Counted from the first letter of the stretch, positions 40,369 through 52,379 are shown. The stretch is 64,000 nucleotides of DNA from Micromonospora sp. R77 (GCF_022747945.1 NZ_JALDST010000001.1:1922001-1986000), one strand, 5' to 3'. Numbers and translations are program-made. The notes: generated by a model not told the origin, from the letters alone.

Positions 40369-41837
40369 TCAGGACAGCCGGGCGATCACCGGACGCAGCG
40401 CGGTGGCCACGTCGGGCGCGGTCACCGGGCCACCCCGGGCCGCCTCCCGGCCGGCCAGCCCGTGCAGGTACGCCGCCGCGGCGGCCGCCCGGTCGGCCCG
40501 CACCCCGGCCGCCAGCAGCGAGCCGAGCAGCCCCGCCAGCACGTCCCCGGTGCCCCCGGTGGCCAGCGCCGGGGTTCGGTCGGGTTGACGTACGCCCGGC
40601 CGTCGGGCGTGCCGATCACCGTGCGGTCCCCCTTGAGCAGCACCACCGCGTTCATCCAGGCGGCCAGCCGCAGTGCCGCCGCCACCCGGTCCGCGCCGGG
40701 GTCTCCCCACAGAGCCGGGCGTACTCCCGGTCGTGCGGGGTCACCACGATCGGGGCGTCCCGGTCCGCGCAGCCGGTCGGCCATCCGGCCGTCCACCAGC
40801 AGGGTCAGCGCGTCGGCGTCGAGCACCACCGGGACCGGCGCGGCGAGCACCGCCCGCAGCTCGGCGGCCGACTCCTCGCCGGTGCCCAGCCCCGAGCCGC
40901 ACACCCAGGCCTGCACCCGGCCGGCGTCGGCGACCCGGCCGGCGGCGATCACCGACGGGTGCTGGTGCAGCACCTCCGCCCGCGCCCCGCCCGCGTAGCG
41001 GACCAGGCCGGTCGGCCCGGCCAGCGCGCCACCCACCGAGAGCACGGCCGCCCCCGGATAGGTCGCCGAACCGGTCGCCAGCCCCACCACGCCCCGGGTG
41101 TACTTCTCCGAGGACGGGCCGAGCCCGGGCCACCAGTCCACCACGTCCGACCACTCGGTGACCCGCAGCGCGGGCGTACCGCGCAGCCACGGCGCCAGCC
41201 CGATGTCGACCAGTTCCACCTGCCCGGCCAGGGCAGCGGCGGGCCCCACCACCAGGGCGGGCTTCAGCGCGCCGAACGCCACCGTCACGTCGGCCCGCAC
41301 CGCCCTGGGGCGGCCGGACTCGGTCAGCGGCACGTCCCCGGTGTCCACCGCCACGCCGCTGGGCACGTCCACCGCCACCACGGTGGCCCGGGCCCGTCCC
41401 GCCCGCAGTGCCGGACCAGGCTCGCCGCGAGCTGGTCGGCGGTCTCCCGCAGCCCGCCGGTGCCACCGATCCCGACGATCCCGTCCAGCACCAGGTCGAC
41501 CAGGGCCGGGGGCCGGTCCACCAGCCGGCCGCCGGCGGCCCGGAACGCGGCCAGCCCGTCGGCGTGCGCCCGGTCGGGGGTCAGCAGCAGGGCGGAGACG
41601 GCCGCGCGCGCGCCGGGCCAGGCGGGCGCCCGCGTACAGGGTGTCGCCGCCGTTGTCCCCGGAGCCGACCAGCAGCAGCACCCGGGCGCCGTAGACCCCG
41701 CCCCGGTCGGCCAGGAGCAGGGCGCAGCGGCGGGCCAACCCGGCCGCCGCCCGCTGCATCAGCGTCCCGGGCGGCACGGTCGCCATCAGGCCGGCCTCCG
41801 CCGCGCGTACGTCCGCAACCCGCCACACCGGTTTCAT
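40369..41837 (-). pseudogene. nnr: Bifunctional NAD(P)H-hydrate epimerase/dehydratase, interrupted by five single-base indels
   Basis: Translated pieces in two to three frames join into one Nnr protein that repairs hydrated NAD(P)H: an epimerase half (LLLVGSGDNGGDTLYAGARL, ATVVAVDVPSGVAVDTGDV) and a dehydratase half (ASYPGAAVLS-like KYTRGVVGLATGSATYPGA, WVCGSGLGTG, NAVVLLKGDRTVIGTPDG, ALATGGTGDVLAGLLGS). Reading needs corrections near 41612 (+1), 41412 (-1), 40777 (+1), 40700 (-1) and 40577 (-1), nearly all in G or C runs. All catalytic motifs survive, so either the gene has just decayed or the sequence contains errors. The place between acpS and alr is conserved. As given, no intact product can be made. 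Confidence 0.82.
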
Positions 41838-41876
41838 GCGTACCCCGTCCTCCGGCGGGTCGGCCCGCCGGTCAGC

Positions 41877-42245
41877 TCAGCGTTCCGCGACCACCATGGC
41901 CGAGGCGATGCCGCCGTCGTGGGACAGCGACAGGTGCCAGCGGTTGATCCCGCGTTCGGTCGCGGCGGCGGCCACCGTGCCGGCGACGGTCAGCCAGGGC
42001 CGGCCGTCCGGGTCCGGCACGATCTCGCAGTCGTGCCAGCTCAGCCCGCCCGGTGCACCGAGCGCCTTGGCGACGGCCTCCTTGGCCGCGAAACGGGCGG
42101 CCATCGACTCGGGCGAGCGCGGGTTGCCGGCGCGGGTGAACCGCTCGGCCTCGGTGAAGAGCCGGTCGGCCAGCAGCGGCGTCCGGGCCAGGGCCCGGGT
42201 GAACCGGTCCACCAGCACGACGTCGATGCCGACCGCCACGATCAC
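41877..42245 (-). CDS. acpS: Holo-[acyl-carrier-protein] synthase
   Basis: AcpS attaches phosphopantetheine from CoA to acyl carrier proteins. The 122-residue protein shows [14 protein letters not shown] with the metal-binding Asp, [14 protein letters not shown] with the Glu ligand, and [16 protein letters not shown] at the C terminus. The length is typical. It begins the acpS-nnr-alr cluster on the minus strand; a divergent secretion-type gene starts 188 bases away. Confidence 0.96.
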   Translation of the reverse strand: MIVAVGIDVVLVDRFTRALARTPLLADRLFTEAERFTRAGNPRSPESMAARFAAKEAVAKALGAPGGLSWHDCEIVPDPDGRPWLTVAGTVAAAATERGINRWHLSLSHDGGIASAMVVAER

Positions 42246-42433
42246 GACCTCACCCTACCGGCGGGCGCGGCGGCAGATTAGCCGCCGGCTGCGCGGTGGG
42301 CAACGCCTGTGGACGACCCGGGGGTACGACCACCGCCGCTCGTCCACAGGGTCGGCCCGCCCGGTGCCGGGCTGCCTAGCGTCGTCCCCGTCGACCGCCC
42401 GGCCCGCGCCGGGGATCCCGGGGAGGAGCACCG

Positions 42434-42730
42434 ATGAGCGAGGAGCCGTTCACCGTCCGGCCGGAGCTGCTGCGCGAGGTGGCCCGGGCGCTCGACGACG
42501 ACGCGTACCGGCTGGCGTACGGGCTGGCCGGGGCGGCTGGGCTGGTGGTGCCGGCGGACGGGTGGCGGGCCGGCGCGGCGCTGGTCGAGCTGGAGTCGGC
42601 GGTGCACCGCTGGTGCGGCACGCTCGCGGCGCGGGTGGCGGAGACCGGGGCGGCCGTGCGTACCGCCGCCGACGGCTACGAGGCGGTCGACGCCCGCGCC
42701 GCCGGCCGCCTCACCGGGCTGCCCCGGTGA
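42434..42730 (+). CDS. Type VII secretion-target-like protein (EspC/WXG100-type)
   Basis: A 98-residue all-helical protein with no signal peptide: FTVRPELLREVARALDDDAY, a glycine-rich turn (GLAGAAGLVVPADGW) and a second helix (ALVELESAVHRWCGTLAARV). This helix-turn-helix hairpin with Trp in the turn resembles small ESX-secreted proteins. GGGGAGGAGC precedes ATG 42434, and a -10-like TAGCGT lies at 42376. Its stop overlaps the start of the following hydrolase gene (GTGA), which is a recurring pair in actinobacteria. The secretion route is an inference. Confidence 0.75.
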   Translation: MSEEPFTVRPELLREVARALDDDAYRLAYGLAGAAGLVVPADGWRAGAALVELESAVHRWCGTLAARVAETGAAVRTAADGYEAVDARAAGRLTGLPR

Positions 42731-44452
42731 CCGGGCCCGACCGACGGCCACCGGCCCGGCCCGGCCGGCCCTCCACCGGCCCCGCCGGACGCCCGGCCCC
42801 CGCCGGAAGCCCATCGGCCGGGCTCCCGGTCGTCCGACGACCGGGGCCGCGTCCGCCGCTGCCGTCGGGTACGCGCAGCTCTGGGCTGCCGATCCGGGGC
42901 GCTGGGCCGGTGCGGGGGCGGCCTGGCGCGGGCTGACCGACCCGATGCGGCGCCGGGCCGACGAGCTCGACGGGCAGGCCGCCACGCTCCGCCCCGGCTG
43001 GTCGGGCGGCCGCCGCGGCGGCGCGGGAGCGGCTCACCGGGCTGCGTGCCGACCTGACCGACGTGCTGCCCGCGCTGATCGAGGTCGACCAGACGCTCGC
43101 CGAGTTCGCCGCCCGGCTGGGCGGGGCCAGGGCCCGGCTGGCCGCCGCCGTGGCGCTCGCCGACGCGGGCGGGTTGCTGGTCGACCGGACCGGGGCGGTC
43201 CACCCGGATCCGGCCCGTCCCCGTACCGCCGCGCCGGTCGGTCCCGGGTGGTCCAGGTGGCGGCGGCCGTCCGCGAAGCGCTGGCCCTGGCCGGGGCCGC
43301 CGACCGGGAGGCGGTCGGCCGGCTGGCCGAACTGGCGACGGCGGCCGGCACCGGATGGGTGAGCGTGCCACCCGCCTGGCGACCCCGGCCGGGGCCGGGC
43401 CGGCGGAGGTGGCCCGCTGGTGGACCGGGCTCACCCCGGCCGAGCGGCGCTGGCTGGTGCGGCACGAGCCGGCCCGGGTGGGCGCCCTCGACGGGGTGCC
43501 GGTGGCCGCCCGGGACCAGGCCAACCGGTTGCTGCTGGCCGAGCGGCGGAACGCCCTGCTGGCGCTGCGCGGCCGGCTGCTGCGGCCGTTGTTGCCAGGG
43601 CCGCTCGAGCTGGCCCGGCGGGTCCGGCTCGCCGGGGTGGAGGGGGCGCTGCACGGGCTGGACGGGTTGACCGGGCGGTTGACCGGGGCGGACGGTCCCC
43701 GGGCGTACCTGCTCGGGCTGGAGCCGGCCGGGGACGGGCGGGCGATCGTGGCGCTGGGCAATCCCGACCGGGCCGGCGCGGTGCTGACGTACGTGCCGGG
43801 GATGGGCAGCAGCCTGGCCGACGCCCCCGGCGAGCTGGGCCGGGCGGCCCGGGTGCGGGACCGCTGCGCGGCGCTCGCCCCGACCGAGGAGACCGCGGCG
43901 GTGCTCTGGCTCGACTACGACGCCCCGGACTTCCTCCACGAGGCGGTACGCGACGGGCAGGCCCGGGACGCCGGTCCGGCGCTGCACCGGTTCCAGGAGG
44001 GGCTGCGCGCCTCCCACGAGGGGCCGGCGGCCCGGCAGACCGTGCTCGGCCACAGCTACGGGTCGGTGGTGGTGGGTGCCGCCGCCCGGGACCACGGGCT
44101 GAGCGCCGACGCGCTGGTCTTCGTGGGGTCGCCGGGGGTGGGCGTGGCGCACGCCGGCGAGCTGGGCCTGCCGGCCGGGCAGGTCTGGGCGAGCAGTGCG
44201 CCGGACGACGTGATCCGGTTGACCCGGCCGCCCGACGAGCTGGCCCGCCGTACGCTGCTCGGCGCCACCCCGCTCGGCCCGGCGGTGGCGCTCCTGGACC
44301 GCTCCGGTCACGAGCTGTGGTTCGGGGCGGACCCGAGTGACCCGGCCTTCGGCGGCCGGCGCTTCCCCAGCGGCCGGTACGGCCACACCGGCTACTGGGA
44401 CCCCGCCAACCCGGCGCTGGACGGCATGGCCCGGATCGTGCTGGGCCGGTGA
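42727..44452 (+). pseudogene. Frameshifted DUF1023-type alpha/beta hydrolase with N-terminal WXG-like region
   Basis: Three frames must be joined to read one protein: an N-terminal helical part (YAQLWAADPGRWAGAGAAWR, ADELDGQAATLRPGWSG), a middle part (LTGLRADLTDVLPALIEVDQ, FAARLGGARARLAAA), then REALALAGAADREAVGRLAE, and from about 43360 an intact C-terminal hydrolase of about 360 residues with the nucleophile GHSYGS and GLEPAGDGRAIVALGNPD, HELWFGADPSDP. Breaks are near 42850, 43010, 43235 and 43370, mostly in G/C runs. Such hydrolases accompany ESX-type targets like the preceding gene. Whether the breaks are real or sequence errors cannot be told here. Confidence 0.78.
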
Positions 44453-44533
44453 GGCACGCCCGGCGGTCCGGTGGTGCCGGGCCGGGCCGAGGGCCGGGTG
44501 CGGAGCGGGCCGGGTGACGGGCCGGCGCACGGC

Positions 44534-44568
44534 GGAGCCCCCTGGCCGTGGGCGGGGCAGGGGGCTCC
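44534..44568. terminator. Hairpin between convergent hydrolase and glmS genes
   Basis: GGAGCCCCCTG (44534-44544) pairs exactly with 44558-44568 across a 13-base loop. It is placed to end both converging transcripts. Confidence 0.7.
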
Positions 44569-44594
44569 GGGTGCCGGTGGGGCGGGGTCGGCGG

Positions 44595-46508
<1,914 letters not shown>

Positions 46509-46653
46509 GGTTCGCAGCTTAACCCAGCTTCGCTCACCGCGTTTGCTCGGAAGCCGGGTAAACGATCACTGAATTTGAGCGATCCGGAGCGGATGGTGAG
46601 CGGAGGGTGAGGACCGGACGAAACCGTCGGCTGCCGTCCGGGAGACGGTGGGG

Positions 46654-46681
46654 TTGAAGTGTCCGGATCGGGCCGTAGGCT
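46654..46681 (+). promoter_or_regulatory. Promoter of the aminotransferase gene (leaderless)
   Basis: TTGAAG (46654-46659), 16 bases, TAGGCT (46676-46681); the GTG start at 46689 is seven bases later and has no Shine-Dalgarno, so transcription probably begins at the start codon. Confidence 0.6.
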
Positions 46682-46688
46682 GACGCGC

Positions 46689-47885
46689 GTGACGACGACC
46701 GCGAACACCGACCCCCTGGTGGCCCGGATGCGGCCGTTCGGGACGACCATCTTCGCCGAGATGTCGGCGCTCGCCGTGCGGACCGGCGCGGTGAACCTGG
46801 GCCAGGGCTTCCCGGACACCGACGGCCCGCCGGAGATGCTGGCCGCCGCGGCCGAGGCGCTGCGCACCGGACACAACCAGTACCCGCCGGGTCCGGGCGT
46901 CCCGGCCCTGCGCGCGGCAGTCGCCGCGCACCAGCGCCGGTTCTGGGGCCTGGAGTACGACCCGGGCGACGAGATCGTGGTCACCGCGGGGGCCACCGAG
47001 GCGATCGCCGCCAGCATCCTCGCCCTTTGCGAGCCGGGCGACGAGGTGGTCTGCTTCGAGCCGTACTACGACTCGTACGCCGCGTCGATCGCGCTGGCCG
47101 GCGCGGTCCGCCGCCCGGTCACGCTGCGGCCCGGCGACGACGGTCGCTACGCCTTCGACCCGGCGGCGCTGCGCGCGGCGTTCGGGCCGCGGACCCGGCT
47201 GGTGCTGCTCAACTCGCCGCACAACCCGACCGGCAAGGTCTTCACCCCCGCCGAGCTGGCCCTGGTCGCCGAGCTCTGCCAGGAGCACGACGCGTACGCG
47301 CTCACCGACGAGGTGTACGAGCACCTGGTCTTCCCGGACGCCGCCGCGCCACACGTACCGCTGGCCACGCTCCCCGGGATGCGGGAGCGGACGCTGCGGA
47401 TCTCGTCGGCCGGCAAGACCTTCTCCTGCACCGGCTGGAAGGTCGGCTGGGTGAGCGGCCCGGCCGCCCTGGTCTCCGCGGTGCTGCGGGTCAAGCAGTT
47501 CCTCACCTTCGTCAACGCGGCGCCGCTGCAACCGGCGGTCGCGGTGGCGCTCGCCCTGCCCGACGGCTACTTCACGGACTTCGGCGCGAGCATGCGGCAC
47601 CGTCGGGACCTGCTGGTCGACGGGCTCACCGACGCCGGCTTCGGGGTGTACGCGCCGGAGGGGACGTACTTCGTGACGGCCGACGTCACCCCGCTGGGCG
47701 GGCGGGACGGGGTGGAGTTCTGCCGGTCGCTGCCCGAGCGGTGCGGGGTGGTAGCGGTGCCGACCCAGGTGTTCTACGACGACGCCGAGGCGGGGCGTCG
47801 GCTGGTCCGGTTCGCCTTCTGCAAGCGTCCGGAGGTGCTGACCGAGGCGGTGGGTCGGCTGCGCCGGCTGCGGGAGTCCCGATGA
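46689..47885 (+). CDS. Pyridoxal-phosphate aminotransferase (class I/II)
   Basis: The 398-residue fold-type I enzyme shows VNLGQGFPDTDGP at the substrate end, the PLP-contacting LLNSPHNPTGKVF and LTDEVYEHLVF, and the Schiff-base Lys in ISSAGKTFSCTGWKVGW. The pattern is that of the kynurenine aminotransferase/methionine aminotransferase group. GTG 46689 is set by the promoter spacing. Its stop overlaps the start of the aldolase gene (ATGA). The amino-acid substrate is not decided by sequence. Confidence 0.9.
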   Translation: MTTTANTDPLVARMRPFGTTIFAEMSALAVRTGAVNLGQGFPDTDGPPEMLAAAAEALRTGHNQYPPGPGVPALRAAVAAHQRRFWGLEYDPGDEIVVTAGATEAIAASILALCEPGDEVVCFEPYYDSYAASIALAGAVRRPVTLRPGDDGRYAFDPAALRAAFGPRTRLVLLNSPHNPTGKVFTPAELALVAELCQEHDAYALTDEVYEHLVFPDAAAPHVPLATLPGMRERTLRISSAGKTFSCTGWKVGWVSGPAALVSAVLRVKQFLTFVNAAPLQPAVAVALALPDGYFTDFGASMRHRRDLLVDGLTDAGFGVYAPEGTYFVTADVTPLGGRDGVEFCRSLPERCGVVAVPTQVFYDDAEAGRRLVRFAFCKRPEVLTEAVGRLRRLRESR

Positions 47886-48991
47886 CCGACGGGTACGCCG
47901 AGCGGATCCGCCGCGTCACCCTGCTGCGCGCCTGCGACACGGTGCTGTCCGGCTCCCGCCCCGCGAGCGTCGCCGAGCAGCTCGACACGCTGCGGGCGAC
48001 CGCGACGGACGACCTGCTCCCCGACTTCTACGGCGAGGGCGGCGCGGTGGAGGCGGTGGAGCGCCGGGTCGCCGAGCTGCTCGGCACCGAGGCGGTCGCC
48101 TTCTTCCCCACCGGCACGATGGCCCAGCAGGTGGCCATGCGCTACGGCGCCGAGGTCAGCGGCCGGGACGGGGTCGGGCTGCACCCGCTCAGTCATCCCC
48201 TGGTGCACGAGCGGGACGCGTACGCGGTGCTCGGCGGCCTGCGCGCCGTGCTCACCACCGGCGCACCGCGCAATCCGACCGCCGAGGAGGTCGCGGCGCT
48301 CGACGAGCCGATCGGCACGCTGCTGCTGGAGCTGCCCCTGCGGGACGCGGGTTTCGTCCTGCCGAGCTGGGACGAGCTGACCGCGGTGGTCGGGGCGGCC
48401 CGGGAGCGCGGCTTCCGGGTGCACCTGGACGGTGCCCGGCTCTGGGAGTCCACCGTCCACCTGGGGCACTCGGCGGCCGAGGTCGCCGCCCTGGCCGACA
48501 GCGTCTACGTCTCGTTCTACAAGTCACTGGGCGGCCACGCGGGTGCCGCCCTGGCCGGCTCCGCCGACCTGGTCCGATACGCCCGGGCCTGGCGGCACCG
48601 CTATGGCGGCATGCTCTTCCAGCAGTGGCCGGCGGCGCTGGCCGCGCTGGCCGGCCTGGACGGCGAGCTGCCCCGGCTGCCCGACTACGTGGCACACGCC
48701 AAGCTGGTGGCGGCGGCACTGGGCGGCCTGCCCGGCGCGCGGGTGCATCCGGCGCCGCCGCACACCCACCAGTTCCGGCTCTGGCTGCCGCACCCCGCAG
48801 CCGCCCTCAACGACGCCAACCTCGCCCTCGCCGAGCAGGAGCGGGCGTGGTTCGTCGGCGGCTGGCAGGAGACCGAGGTGCCGGGCGTCTCGATGGCCGA
48901 GGTGACGGTGGCCGCGCCCGCGCTGGACCTGGACGCCGACCGGATCACCGACCTGGCCGACCGCTTCCTGCGCCGCCTCCCGCCCACCTGA
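47882..48991 (+). CDS. Threonine aldolase-family PLP enzyme
   Basis: The 369-residue protein has GEGGAVEAVERRVAELLGTE, the PLP region FFPTGTMAQQVAMRYGA, HLDGARLWES and the Schiff-base Lys in YVSFYKSLGGHAGA, which fit the beta-eliminating lyase/low-specificity threonine aldolase family (cleavage of beta-hydroxy amino acids to glycine and an aldehyde). It is translationally coupled to the aminotransferase gene before it, suggesting a shared amino-acid pathway. The length is close to the family norm. Substrate is unverified. Confidence 0.87.
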   Translation: MTDGYAERIRRVTLLRACDTVLSGSRPASVAEQLDTLRATATDDLLPDFYGEGGAVEAVERRVAELLGTEAVAFFPTGTMAQQVAMRYGAEVSGRDGVGLHPLSHPLVHERDAYAVLGGLRAVLTTGAPRNPTAEEVAALDEPIGTLLLELPLRDAGFVLPSWDELTAVVGAARERGFRVHLDGARLWESTVHLGHSAAEVAALADSVYVSFYKSLGGHAGAALAGSADLVRYARAWRHRYGGMLFQQWPAALAALAGLDGELPRLPDYVAHAKLVAAALGGLPGARVHPAPPHTHQFRLWLPHPAAALNDANLALAEQERAWFVGGWQETEVPGVSMAEVTVAAPALDLDADRITDLADRFLRRLPPT

Positions 48992-49813
48992 CCCCGCCGT
49001 CCCGGCCCGGCTTTCCGGCCGCGGGCTCCCGGCTTCGGAATCCCAGCCGCGGGCTCCCGGCCTCCGGACCCCGGCCTCGGGACCCCGCCCTCGGGACCCC
49101 GCCCTCGGGACCCCGGGATCCCGCTGCGAACACCAGCGCCCGCGCCCCTGCCCGAACCCCGGACCTCGGCGCGCCGCCCCGGACCCCGGCCTCCGCATCC
49201 GCCGCCGACACCCCTCCGGCGCTCAGGCCCTGGCCCCCGATGCCGGGGCACCGCCCATGGTGCTGGGAAGGGACGCTACGAATCTGATGACGTATTTGAA
49301 TCACCGAGCGCACGATGGTCGTCGGCTCTCCTGGCCTGGCTCACAGTCGGATGCCTGACCTGATCCATCCCCGGGTCCCGGCCTGACTCACGGTCCGACC
49401 CCTGCCACCCGGACCACCGCCGGATCCCGGTCTGGCTCACGGTCCCAGCCCGATTCATATTCGTCATCAAAATGGTAGCGTCCGAGCCCACCGTCGCCAG
49501 CTTGTGCGATCGACGACCGGCACGGGCAACACCAGACTGCCGGGGCGGCGTCAACTGCGGCGTTACCGGGCCACCGGGCCCGGTGGTCAGACCGGTGTCG
49601 CCACGCCTCGGTGGTCAGACTCGCCCAGGGCCGGACGCCGCCCAGGCCCGTGGTCGCCAGGCCTGGTCGCGTTCAGAGCCCGTGGTCGGGGTCAGGCGAC
49701 GTCAGGGCCAAGCGACATCAGGGCCTGGCGACGTCAGGGCCAGGAGCAATCAGGGCCAGGAGAAATCAGGGCCGGGCGGGATCAGGGCCGGGCGGGATCA
49801 GGGCCGGGCGGGG
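48992..49813. other. Gene-free, repeat-rich spacer (822 bases)
   Basis: No reading frame here has a plausible start, composition or motif. The stretch holds three tandem 14-base units, two copies of a roughly 28-base unit around CACGGTCC (in 49362-49446) and seven 16-base units ending at glmM. It separates the aldolase gene from the convergent glmM gene. I see no terminator-like perfect hairpin. Confidence 0.7.
49075..49116. repeat. 14-bp tandem repeat, three copies
   Basis: CCTCGGGACCCCGC (49075-49088), again at 49089-49102, and a third copy with one change in the last base at 49103-49116. Confidence 0.85.
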
Positions 49814-49816
49814 TCA
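49701..49816. repeat. 16-bp tandem repeat, seven copies, running into the glmM stop codon
   Basis: Seven 16-base units of the form RTCAGGGCCNGGNGNN start at 49701, 49717, 49733, 49749, 49765, 49781 and 49797. The last three are identical (ATCAGGGCCGGGCGGG). A truncated eighth (GTCAGG) contains the complement of the glmM stop codon. Confidence 0.9.
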
Positions 49817-51169
49817 GGCGGCGGGGCTGGCGGTGCGGACGTGGGCGGCGATGCGTTCGGCAACCTCGCGCGCGGTCTCCTCGGTGGCGGCCTCGACCAT
49901 CACCCGGACCAGCGGCTCGGTGCCCGACGGGCGCAGCAGCACCCGGCCGGTCTCGCCCAGCTCGGCCTCGGCCCGCTCCACCTCGGCCCGGACGGCCGGC
50001 GCGGCGGCACCCACGGTCCGGTCACCGACCGGCACGTTGATCAGGACCTGCGGCAGCTTCGTGACGACCGAACCGAGCTCGGCCAGGGACCTGCCGGTGG
50101 CGGCCATCCGGGCCATCAGGTGCAGCCCGGTGAGCACCCCGTCGCCGGTGGTGGCGTGCGCGGGCATGACGATGTGACCGCTCTGCTCGCCGCCCAGCGC
50201 CAGCCCGGAGGCACGCAGTTCCTCCAGCACGTACCGGTCGCCGACCTTGGTCTCGAGCAGCCGGATGCCCTCGGCGGACATGGCCAGCCGCAGGCCGAGG
50301 TTGCTCATCACGGTGGCGACCAGGGTGTCCTGGGTCAGCTCGCCGGCCTCCCGCATGGCGAGGGCGAGGATCGCCATCACCTGGTCGCCGTCGACCTCGT
50401 CGCCGTCGGCGGTGACCGCCACGCAGCGGTCGGCGTCGCCGTCGTGGGCGAGCCCCAGGTGCGCGCCGTGCTCCACCACGGCCGCGCGCAGCGCGTCGAT
50501 GTGGTTGGAGCCGCACCCGTCGTTGATGTTGAGTCCGTCCGGCTCGGCGTAGATCGCGATCACCTCGGCGCCCGCCTCGCGGTAGGCCACCGGGGCGACC
50601 TCGGCGGCGGCGCCGTTCGCACAGTCGACCACGACCTTGATCCCGTCGAGCCGGTGCGGAACCGTGCCGACCAGGTGCTGGACGTAGTGATCGGCACCGT
50701 CGAGCAGGTCGTGCACCCGGCCGACGCCGGCACCGGTCGGCCGGTCCCAGGCGGTCGTGGCGTTCGCCTCGACGGCCGCCTCGATCTTCATCTCCAGCTC
50801 GTCGGGGAGCTTGTGCCCGCCGGCGGCGAAGAGCTTGATGCCGTTGTCCGGCATGGGGTTGTGCGAGGCGGAGAGCATCACGCCCAGGTCGGCCTTGGCC
50901 TCGGCGGTGAGGAACGCCACCGCCGGGGTGGGCAGCACGCCGACCCGGACCACGTTCGCGCCGGCGCTGGTGAGCCCGGCCACCACGGCCGCCTCCAGCA
51001 TCTCGCCGCTGGCGCGGGTGTCCCGGCCGACCACGGCGAGCGGGGGATGACTCCGGTCCGTCTCGGCGAGCGTGTGCGCGGCGGCAACCGCCACCGCCAG
51101 CGCCAACTCCGGGGTGAGATCCGCGTTCGCCCGCCCGCGTACGCCGTCCGTGCCGAACAACCGGCCCAT
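49814..51169 (-). CDS. glmM: Phosphoglucosamine mutase
   Basis: GlmM converts glucosamine-6-phosphate to glucosamine-1-phosphate. The 451-residue protein begins [15 protein letters not shown]; the phosphoserine is in [14 protein letters not shown], the metal-binding loop is AHDGDADRC, sugar binding is at GGEQSGHIV and the phosphate loop is [14 protein letters not shown]. It is complete. ATG 51169 is supported by the conserved N terminus. Its 3' end abuts a 16-bp tandem repeat. It follows rpsI in the usual actinobacterial order. Confidence 0.97.
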   Translation of the reverse strand: MGRLFGTDGVRGRANADLTPELALAVAVAAAHTLAETDRSHPPLAVVGRDTRASGEMLEAAVVAGLTSAGANVVRVGVLPTPAVAFLTAEAKADLGVMLSASHNPMPDNGIKLFAAGGHKLPDELEMKIEAAVEANATTAWDRPTGAGVGRVHDLLDGADHYVQHLVGTVPHRLDGIKVVVDCANGAAAEVAPVAYREAGAEVIAIYAEPDGLNINDGCGSNHIDALRAAVVEHGAHLGLAHDGDADRCVAVTADGDEVDGDQVMAILALAMREAGELTQDTLVATVMSNLGLRLAMSAEGIRLLETKVGDRYVLEELRASGLALGGEQSGHIVMPAHATTGDGVLTGLHLMARMAATGRSLAELGSVVTKLPQVLINVPVGDRTVGAAAPAVRAEVERAEAELGETGRVLLRPSGTEPLVRVMVEAATEETAREVAERIAAHVRTASPAA

Positions 51170-51211
51170 ACCCGCCAACCTCCGATGGAACTGCCGTAGA
51201 CAGGAGAAAGC

Positions 51212-51260
51212 GGAACGGCCGGGCCACCTCCCCGGTCGAGGGGAGGCGGACCGGCCGTCC
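51212..51260 (-). terminator. Terminator hairpin after rplM-rpsI
   Basis: A long imperfect stem, 51212-51233 with 51240-51260, loop about six bases, between the rpsI stop and the glmM start. Strong pairing of CCTCCCC with GGGGAGG next to the loop. Confidence 0.7.
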
Positions 51261-51287
51261 GTCAGAAGTACAACGCGCTGGTGGTGA

Positions 51288-51752
51288 TCAGCGCTTCGAG
51301 TACTGAGGAGCCTTACGGGCCTTCTTGAGGCCGTACTTCTTGCTCTCCTTGACCCGGGCGTCACGGGTCAGGAAGCCGGCCTTCTTCAGGGCCGGGCGGT
51401 CGTCGGGCTCGTTGACGATCAGCGCCCGCGCGATGGCCAGCCGCAGCGCACCGGCCTGGCCGGTGGTGCCGCCGCCGCGCAGGTTCGCGATGACGTCGAA
51501 CGCCTCGGGCTTCTCGGCGGTGACCAGCGGGTCCTTGATCAGCTGCTGGTGCACCTTGCTCGGGAAGTAGGCCTCGAGGTCACGGCCGTTGCAGGTGATC
51601 TTGCCGCTGCCGGGGACGATACGCACCCGGACGATGGCCTCCTTGCGCCGACCCACGGTCTGGATCGGGCGGTCACCACGCGGCGCGCGGGCGACGGGCG
51701 CCGGCGCCTCGGTGGCCTCGGGGGCGACCTCGGTCTCGGTGATGTCGGTCAT
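51288..51752 (-). CDS. rpsI: 30S ribosomal protein S9
   Basis: The 154-residue protein has an actinobacterial Glu/Ala-rich N-terminal extension (about 1-35) followed by the S9 fold ([40 protein letters not shown]) and the conserved tail [12 protein letters not shown], which reaches the tRNA in the P site. ATG 51752 follows AAGGA. It is co-transcribed with rplM, 20 bases upstream. Confidence 0.98.
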   Translation of the reverse strand: MTDITETEVAPEATEAPAPVARAPRGDRPIQTVGRRKEAIVRVRIVPGSGKITCNGRDLEAYFPSKVHQQLIKDPLVTAEKPEAFDVIANLRGGGTTGQAGALRLAIARALIVNEPDDRPALKKAGFLTRDARVKESKKYGLKKARKAPQYSKR

Positions 51753-51772
51753 GCTGTTTCCTTCGCCCGCGC

Positions 51773-52216
51773 TCACTGCGCGATCTGCTTGATCTCGAAC
51801 GGCACCGGCTGCTGCGCGCCGTGCGGGTGCTCGGCACCGGCGTAGACCTTCAGCTTCTTGATCAGCTGACGGCCGAGCTTGTTGTGCGGGAGCATCCCCT
51901 TCACGGCCAGCTCGATGGCCCGCTCGGGACGCTTGGTCAGCAGCTCGTCGTAGCCGACCTGCTTGAGGCCACCCGGGTAGCCGGAGTGACGGTAGGCAAT
52001 CTTGGTGTGGCGCTTGTTGCCGGTCAGCGCGACCTTGCCCGCGTTCACGATGACGACGAAGTCGCCCGTGTCGACGTGCGGCGCGAAAGTCGGCTTGTGC
52101 TTACCACGCAGGAGCGTGGCGGCGTGGGTCGCGAGGCGGCCCAGCACGACATCAGAGGCGTCGATGACGTGCCACTGACGCTCGATCTCACCCGGCTTCG
52201 GGCTGTACGTACGCAC
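51773..52216 (-). CDS. rplM: 50S ribosomal protein L13
   Basis: The 147-residue L13 protein begins with [20 protein letters not shown], has [20 protein letters not shown] and [18 protein letters not shown], and ends with [12 protein letters not shown] 52216 is the standard actinobacterial start. It is the first gene of the rplM-rpsI operon; a promoter is seen about 135 bases upstream, so the leader is long and could be a site for autoregulation (inference). Confidence 0.98.
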   Translation of the reverse strand: MRTYSPKPGEIERQWHVIDASDVVLGRLATHAATLLRGKHKPTFAPHVDTGDFVVIVNAGKVALTGNKRHTKIAYRHSGYPGGLKQVGYDELLTKRPERAIELAVKGMLPHNKLGRQLIKKLKVYAGAEHPHGAQQPVPFEIKQIAQ

Positions 52217-52349
52217 AGGTCTACCTTGTCTCGTCGTCGGTCTGGGGTCGCGCGCCGAGGTGACCAGGGCTTCCCAGCCGAACCAGCGCGCACGAACGAC
52301 CAAGCGTACCTGATGCGGCACGCCTAAGAATGTCGTACAACAGCAGGCA

Positions 52350-52379
52350 ACGATACCCGGCGCGGTGTCGGCAGGTCAA
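52350..52379 (-). promoter_or_regulatory. Candidate rplM-rpsI promoter
   Basis: On the minus strand TTGACC (52379-52374), 18 bases, TATCGT (52355-52350). A second, weaker -10-like TACGCT lies at 52308-52303. Confidence 0.6.

Noticed and set aside
43355..44452. The hydrolase C-terminal half as an independent gene starting at 43355
   Set aside because: It begins inside a region whose other frame still encodes the upstream part of the same protein family, and no ribosome binding site precedes it; a frameshifted single gene fits better.
49075..49816. Possible CRISPR array in the repeat-rich spacer
   Set aside because: Units are 14 and 16 bp with no spacers between them and no cas genes nearby. 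They are tandem repeats.
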